DNA of 11,995 bases. Origin: an uncultured Frankineae bacterium (GTDB lineage Bacteria > Actinomycetota > Actinomycetes > Mycobacteriales > SCTD01). The position numbers were made by a program, and so were the translations under genes. The stretch lies in NCBI GenBank assembly GCA_902805805.1, contig CADCUE010000001.1:7894-19888 (forward strand), given 5' to 3'. Below, in pieces: positions 7,123-11,995 of this stretch; positions within the stretch are counted from its first letter, which is position 1, and each line of letters opens with the position of its first letter. The notes beneath the pieces were generated by a model that saw only the letters and a program-made list of their open reading frames with translations, ran no database searches and was not told where the DNA came from.

Positions 7123-8199
7123 CTACGGCAGGACGAGCGTGCGCGCCCCCCGGCCGGCCGACATCTCGGCGAAGGCGTCGTCGATGCCGTCCAGCCCGAC
7201 CGTCCCGGTGACGAGTGCTCCGAGGTCGAGCCGGCCTGCCGCGGCGTGCTCCAGCAGCCGGGGGATGTCCGCGCGCGGATCGGTCGAGCCGTACACGCAG
7301 CCCTGCAGCGTCCGGGCGAAGTGGAACAGCTCCAGCGCGGTGAACGACACCGACTGGTCCTGACCGCCGATGCCGACGATCGTCGTGGCGCCGCCGCGCC
7401 GGGTCGCCGACCACGAGGACCGGATCGTCTCAGCCAGCCCGACGCAGTCGAAGGCGTGGTCGGCGCCCCGCCGCTCGGTGAGCCCGCGGACCCGCTTCGC
7501 CAGCTCGCCGCCCGCCTCGAGCACGTCGGTGGCGCCCATCGTGCGCGCCAGCTCGAGCTTGTCGGGGGAGCGGTCCACCGCGATGACCTGCCCCGCTCCG
7601 GCGAGCCGGGCGCCCTGCACGACCGACAGCCCGACGCCGCCGAGCCCGACGACCAGCACCGACTGCCCCGGCCGCACGCGCGCCGTGTTGAGCACCGCCC
7701 CCACGCCGGTCATCACGGCGCAGCCCACCAGGGCCGCGTGCTCGAGGGGGACGGCGTCCGGCACCGGCAGCACCGCGCGCTCGGACACCACCGTCTGCTC
7801 GGCGAAGCCGCCCGTGGACAGGCCGGGGAAGACCGCCCGGCCGTCCACGGTGGCGTACGGGGCGGAGGCCGCGTCGCTGGACCGCTCGCACAGCCACGGC
7901 TCGGCCTGCTCGCAGAACCAGCACTGCCCGCACGGCGGGGCCCAGCACAGCACCACGCGGTCACCCGGCCGGGTCGCGGTCACGCCGTCGCCGACGGACA
8001 CGACCGTGCCGGCCGACTCGTGCCCGAGCACGACCGGCACGGCGGAGCGCAGGGTGCCACGCGACAGCGACAGGTCGCTGTGGCAGACGCCGGTGGCGGT
8101 GATCCGCACGCGGACCTGCCCGGGGCCGGGCTCGGGCAGGTCCAGCTGCACGAGCTGGAGGCGTTCCCCCGGGGCGGGCAGCAGGGCGGCGCGGACCAC
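7123..8199 (-). CDS. zinc-dependent alcohol dehydrogenase (MDR family)
   Basis: This 358-residue medium-chain dehydrogenase/reductase has a full zinc set. Catalytic-zinc ligands are Cys39 (GVCHSD), His60 with Glu61 (GHES) and Cys160 (VGCAVMTG). Structural-zinc ligands are Cys90, Cys93, Cys96 and Cys104. The Rossmann fold shows GLGGVG at 185-190 and an acidic residue, Asp209, at the end of the second strand, which favours NAD over NADP. The layout resembles class III-type alcohol/aldehyde dehydrogenases. The actual substrate is not readable. The chosen start is GTG at 8199, because AAGGAG lies four bases upstream and the domain begins there. An upstream in-frame start at 8268 would add 23 non-domain residues. 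It is divergent from the 49-residue acidic protein, with a 101-bp gap. Confidence 0.93.
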   Translation of the reverse strand: MVRAALLPAPGERLQLVQLDLPEPGPGQVRVRITATGVCHSDLSLSRGTLRSAVPVVLGHESAGTVVSVGDGVTATRPGDRVVLCWAPPCGQCWFCEQAEPWLCERSSDAASAPYATVDGRAVFPGLSTGGFAEQTVVSERAVLPVPDAVPLEHAALVGCAVMTGVGAVLNTARVRPGQSVLVVGLGGVGLSVVQGARLAGAGQVIAVDRSPDKLELARTMGATDVLEAGGELAKRVRGLTERRGADHAFDCVGLAETIRSSWSATRRGGATTIVGIGGQDQSVSFTALELFHFARTLQGCVYGSTDPRADIPRLLEHAAAGRLDLGALVTGTVGLDGIDDAFAEMSAGRGARTLVLP

Positions 8200-8300
8200 G
8201 GAGCTCCTTCGACAGGCGGGTGGGACGACGAGCCTACGGAGCACCGGGGAGGGTAGGGAGCCCGCCACCCGACACCCGTCCGCGACAGCCAGGAGCGACC

Positions 8301-8450
8301 GTGACGCAGCCCGACACCGCAGACGCCCGCGACGGCTCCGGCGACCCCGAGAGCGACCCGGCGGCCATCGGCGAGCGCAGCTTCGAGGAGCCGGACGGCG
8401 ACGGCGGCGCCGTGCCGCAGGAGGCGCCGGAGCAGCACCCCGGGACCTGA
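8301..8450 (+). CDS. small acidic, disorder-prone protein (49 aa), function unknown
   Basis: I do not recognise this protein. It starts MTQPDTADARDG and is rich in Asp, Glu, Pro and Gly: 13 acidic residues against two Arg, no cysteine and no membrane segment. A clear AGGAG at 8291-8295 lies five bases before the GTG start, and third codon positions are nearly all G or C, so translation is likely. It lies between the divergent alcohol dehydrogenase and the convergent EamA gene, whose stop begins seven bases after this one. A 5-bp stem (CCGCT 8451-8455 with AGCGG 8465-8469) sits at the junction and is too short to call a terminator. The start TGACGCAGCC is shared with the small gene at 2035-2196. 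Whether they are related or only similar in composition is open. Confidence 0.65.
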   Translation: MTQPDTADARDGSGDPESDPAAIGERSFEEPDGDGGAVPQEAPEQHPGT

Positions 8451-8457
8451 CCGCTGC

Positions 8458-9333
8458 TCACTCGAGCGGCTGCGCCGGCACCGCGCCCTCCCGCCGGCCG
8501 AGCGTGACGCCTGCGCTGGCCAGGCTGACCATCAGCAGCGCGGCCACCTCCCGCAGCCCCAGCGCCTGACCCAGCACGACGAGCCCGGCCAGGGCCGCCG
8601 CCGCCGGCTCCAGGCTCATGAGGATGCCGAACACCCGGGTCGGCATCCGGCGCAGCGCCAGCATCTCGAGGCCGTACGGCACCACCGACGACAGCACCGC
8701 GATCGCCAGGCCCCCCAGCAGCAGCTCCGGGTGGTCCAGCACGGCGGCAGCGCCGGACGCGCCGTAGGGGAGCACGAGGACCATGGCCACCGCGAGGGCG
8801 ACGGCGAGTCCGTCCAGCCCCGGCAGGACCTGCCCGACCCGCGCGCTGGCCAGGATGTACGCCGCCCAGAACAGCCCCGCCAGCAGCGCGAAGGCGAGCC
8901 CGGACAGCGGCGCGCCGCTGCTCGTGTCGGCGCCGAGCAGGACCACGCCGGCGCCCGCCAGCAGGGCCCACAGCAGGTCGACGGCCCGCCGGGTCTGGGC
9001 CAGGGCGAGCAGCAGCGGCCCGACGAACTCCACGGTGACCGCGACCCCGAGCGGCACGGTGCGCAGCGCGAGGTAGAAGGACAGGTTCATGGCCCCCATG
9101 GCGCCGCCGAGCAGGAGCGCGGCTCTCCACTGCGGGCGGTCCCAGGTCGTCACCCTCGGGCGCAGGACGGCCAGCAGGATCAGCGCCGACAGGCCGAGCC
9201 GCAGCAGCGTGGCGCCGCCCGCCCCCAGGGCGTCGAACAGCGTCCGGGCCACCGCGCTGCCGATCTGCACCGAGGCGATGGCGACGAGCACGAGCAGCGC
9301 CGGCGGCACCCGGTCGAGCCGGGCGTCGGGCAC
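8458..9333 (-). CDS. rhtA: EamA-family exporter, RhtA-like (threonine/homoserine efflux type)
   Basis: This 291-residue protein has about ten transmembrane helices in two EamA repeats. It matches what I remember of Escherichia coli RhtA in several places: an N-terminal ALLVLVAIASVQIGSAVAR segment, TVPLGVAVTVEFVGPLLLAL, a following RRAVDLLW, and VPYGLEMLALRRMPTRVFG with LMSLEPAAAAL. RhtA exports threonine, homoserine and other amino acids or analogues in exchange for protons, but the substrate here is inferred only from family. The Glu usual after Gly in the second repeat is Gln256 (LGQAL). The start is GTG 9333, with GGAGG nine bases upstream on the minus strand. A much longer in-frame extension to 10830 is only antisense to the ligase gene. 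It is divergent from the CoA ligase with a shared palindrome. Confidence 0.92.
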   Translation of the reverse strand: MPDARLDRVPPALLVLVAIASVQIGSAVARTLFDALGAGGATLLRLGLSALILLAVLRPRVTTWDRPQWRAALLLGGAMGAMNLSFYLALRTVPLGVAVTVEFVGPLLLALAQTRRAVDLLWALLAGAGVVLLGADTSSGAPLSGLAFALLAGLFWAAYILASARVGQVLPGLDGLAVALAVAMVLVLPYGASGAAAVLDHPELLLGGLAIAVLSSVVPYGLEMLALRRMPTRVFGILMSLEPAAAALAGLVVLGQALGLREVAALLMVSLASAGVTLGRREGAVPAQPLE

Positions 9334-9365
9334 GGCGCGGCACCTCCGGAGCGGGTCGGGCGGGG

Positions 9366-9393
9366 GACGGCGCGACGCTAGCCGAGCGCCGTC
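9366..9393. promoter_or_regulatory. 28-bp nested palindrome between divergent EamA and CoA ligase genes
   Basis: GACGGCGC at 9366-9373 and GCGCCGTC at 9386-9393 are a perfect 8-bp inverted repeat. The 6-base palindrome GCTAGC at 9377-9382 has exactly the same centre. Only the three base pairs between these parts do not match, giving 11 of 14 symmetric pairs. The site lies in the 96-bp gap between the two divergent start codons, which is where a dimeric repressor would act on both. No regulator gene is next to it. TetR-family proteins commonly control acyl-CoA ligases, so that is a reasonable guess only. Confidence 0.5.
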
Positions 9394-9429
9394 GTACGGT
9401 GCAGTCCGCTGACCGGGAGGAGCCGTCCG

Positions 9430-10971
<1,542 letters not shown>

Positions 10972-10999
10972 CTGCTTGACGCATCGTCTGTCGATGGTG

Positions 11000-11025
11000 T
11001 CGACTGTCGATACAACGACAGTCGA
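11000..11025. promoter_or_regulatory. 10-bp-arm perfect palindrome upstream of DUF2975-HTH operon (candidate operator)
   Basis: TCGACTGTCG (11000-11009) and CGACAGTCGA (11016-11025) are perfect inverted repeats around a 6-base spacer, atacaa. Related elements crowd the left flank: TGTCGA at 10989 and 10998 as well as at 11005 inside the arm, and a smaller CATCG/CGATG palindrome at 10982-10996. The site ends 11 bases before the preferred start codon, ATG 11037, so a bound protein would cover the promoter or ribosome binding site. The HTH protein encoded second in the operon is the obvious candidate to bind it. A terminator for the upstream ligase is less likely, because no T-tract follows. Confidence 0.6.
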
Positions 11026-11026
11026 T

Positions 11027-11032
11027 GGAGAG
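11027..11032 (+). promoter_or_regulatory. ribosome binding site that decides the DUF2975 start
   Basis: GGAGAG at 11027-11032 lies four bases before ATG 11037. The other possible start, ATG 11025, overlaps this site and the palindrome and has no purine-rich site of its own, so ATG 11037 is preferred. Confidence 0.55.
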
Positions 11033-11036
11033 TGCC

Positions 11037-11615
11037 ATGCAGCTCAGGCAGTGGTCCCGCACGGACCAGGTGTTCCTCGAGGGCGTGCTGTGGGCGCTGC
11101 CCGGCGTGGCCCTGCTCACGGTGGTCGTGGACGGTGTGCGGGCACTTCGCGGCGCCCCGCTGGAGGCGACCGGCTCGCTCCCGGACGACCTGGCGCGCAC
11201 GACGGGGCTCGTCACCGGACCCATGACGGGCACCGTCGTGGTCCAGGACCCGACCCCAGCGCAGTACGGCTGGGACCTGGCGCCGGCGATCCTCCTGCTG
11301 GTGCTCGCCGCCGTGGTCGCCAGGCTGCTGCTCGGCGTCGCACGCAGCCTGCGCACCGGCGACCCGTTCACCCCGGCCAACGCACTCCGGCTGCGCACCC
11401 TCGGCGTCATCCTGATCGTCGGTGGGACGTTCGTGCCGGTGTTCCAGGGCATCGCGTTCGAGGGGGTGCTCGACCCGGTCCTGCCCGACGGGCCGAGGGC
11501 CTGGACGCTCGACGTGCAGCTCTGGCCGGCCCTGTCGGGGGTCCTGGTCGGCTTCCTCGCCGAGGTCTTCGCCCGGGGTGCCCGCATGCGCGAGGACGTC
11601 GAGGGGCTCGTCTAG
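11037..11615 (+). CDS. DUF2975-family four-helix membrane protein
   Basis: This is a 192-residue protein when counted from ATG 11037. Four hydrophobic helices are visible at about 12-34, 79-101, 120-141 and 161-179. The segment RTGDPFTPANALRLRTLG (106-123), between helices 2 and 3, is the signature I associate with DUF2975, where a G-x-PF-x3-N-x2-RLR pattern recurs. No enzymatic residues or transport motif are evident, and the family function is unknown to me. In Bacillus subtilis the YoaS/YozG pair has the same combination of membrane protein plus small HTH protein, which supports a linked job. Here the TAG stop and the GTG start of the HTH gene share one base (TAGTG), so the two are translationally coupled. 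The likely role is a membrane sensor or a target of the HTH protein, which is inference. Confidence 0.85.
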   Translation: MQLRQWSRTDQVFLEGVLWALPGVALLTVVVDGVRALRGAPLEATGSLPDDLARTTGLVTGPMTGTVVVQDPTPAQYGWDLAPAILLLVLAAVVARLLLGVARSLRTGDPFTPANALRLRTLGVILIVGGTFVPVFQGIAFEGVLDPVLPDGPRAWTLDVQLWPALSGVLVGFLAEVFARGARMREDVEGLV

Positions 11616-11875
11616 TGCCGGTCGAGGAGGCCCACCGGGTCGTCTGCCACCTCGACGCGCTGCTCGAGCGCTCGGGCATGACGCTCACCGACCTGGCCAA
11701 GGCGGTCGGCGTCACCGTCGTCAACCTGTCCGTGCTCAAGAACGACCGCGCGAGGGCCGTCCGGTTCTCGACGCTGACCGCGATCTGCGACGTGCTCGGG
11801 TGCCAGCCCGGTGACGTCTTCAGCGTCGCGCCCGCGCATGCACCCGAGCGTGCCCGGGCACGGTCGGACGCATGA
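11615..11875 (+). CDS. small Cro/C1-type HTH regulator (HTH_26 / YozG-like)
   Basis: This 86-residue protein is almost entirely one helix-turn-helix domain. After a short start, residues 12-17 (HLDALL) and 22-43 (MTLTDLAKAVGVTVVNLSVLKN) form the first helices and the recognition region. RARAVRFSTLTAICDVLG (45-62) and CQPGDVF (63-69) complete the domain. The RAVRFSTL...ICDVLGCQPGD pattern is typical of the HTH_26 group found beside DUF2975 genes. The last 17 residues are a disordered Arg/Ala tail. The GTG start overlaps the DUF2975 stop by one base. The stop overlaps the next ATG (ATGA at 11872-11875). It probably binds the palindrome upstream of the operon and thereby controls its own synthesis. 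Confidence 0.88.
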   Translation: MPVEEAHRVVCHLDALLERSGMTLTDLAKAVGVTVVNLSVLKNDRARAVRFSTLTAICDVLGCQPGDVFSVAPAHAPERARARSDA

Positions 11876-11995
11876 CCGAGCCGCTGCCGCAGACCTCCGA
11901 CAACACCCGCAACGACGCCGCCCGCCCCTCCGGTCTCGAGGAGCCCGGCGTGCGCGGTGGGGACGCGGCGGACCGCATGGACGCCGCCGGCCCGG
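11872..11995 (+). CDS. hydrophilic ORF overlapping the HTH gene (partial, right edge)
   Basis: An open frame starts with the ATG of an ATGA overlap with the HTH stop and runs off the window after 41 codons. It begins MTEPLPQTSDNTRNDAARPS and is rich in Asp, Glu, Arg, Pro and Gly, with 8 acidic and 4 basic residues and no hydrophobic segment. The four-base overlap and G/C third positions support a real gene translated by coupling. The ribosome binding site (a GGA near 11865-11868) is weak. It could be another short disordered protein like those at 2035-2196 and 8301-8450, or the disordered start of a longer protein. I do not recognise it. Confidence 0.5.
   Translation, partial: MTEPLPQTSDNTRNDAARPSGLEEPGVRGGDAADRMDAAGP

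Noticed and set aside
6898..8256. Long plus-strand frames opposite the alcohol dehydrogenase
   Set aside because: They are antisense shadows. The minus strand carries all zinc ligands and the Rossmann motif.
8217..8271. CGGGTGG/CCACCCG inverted repeat between the alcohol dehydrogenase and the 49-residue gene
   Set aside because: The arms are 41 bases apart and GC-rich, with no nested symmetry, so a protein site or stem is not persuasive.
10976..11016. TTGACG (10976-10981) as a -35 box with TACAAC (11011-11016) as a -10 box
   Set aside because: The spacing is 29 bases, far from the usual 16-18, so I do not call this promoter.

Overview
The window comes from a very high-GC actinobacterium-like chromosome. 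Nearly every codon ends in G or C, GTG starts are common, ribosome binding sites are purine-rich, and a divergent MarR/MMPL pair and a mycobacteria-style CoA ligase are present. I cannot name a genus from the sequence. No tRNA, rRNA, CRISPR array, insertion sequence or phage gene is visible. Genes are tightly packed and no gene-free stretch exceeds about 105 bp.

Layout, left to right: (1) the last codons of a probable acyl-CoA dehydrogenase; (2) a 635-residue ABC half-transporter (permease plus ATPase); (3) a 53-residue acidic small protein on the minus strand, divergent from (4) a PhoD-like metallophosphatase; (5) a MarR-family repressor on the minus strand, divergent from (6) an MMPL/RND-type membrane transporter, with a palindrome in the shared promoter gap; (7) a minus-strand pair, a zinc alcohol dehydrogenase followed by a DUF1348 (NTF2-like) protein; (8) a 49-residue acidic small protein; (9) a minus-strand RhtA-like EamA exporter, divergent from (10) a fatty acyl-CoA ligase, with a 28-bp nested palindrome between them; (11) a compact operon of a four-helix DUF2975 membrane protein, a Cro/C1-type HTH protein that overlaps it by one base, and a third small hydrophilic ORF that overlaps by ATGA and runs off the right edge.

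Most of the content is accessory metabolism and transport: lipid activation and oxidation (acyl-CoA dehydrogenase end, CoA ligase), export (ABC, MMPL, RhtA-like) and redox (alcohol dehydrogenase). The least understood part is the DUF2975-HTH operon at 10976-11875. A perfect 10-bp-arm palindrome and several TGTCGA repeats sit directly upstream of it, which suggests autoregulation of a membrane protein and DNA-binding protein pair of unknown function. Other points of interest are three short, acidic or hydrophilic, disorder-prone proteins with similar N-termini (MTQP, MTQP, MTEP), hairpins at convergent gene ends, and the change of the first Asp-Tyr pair of the MMPL transporter to Asn-Tyr.
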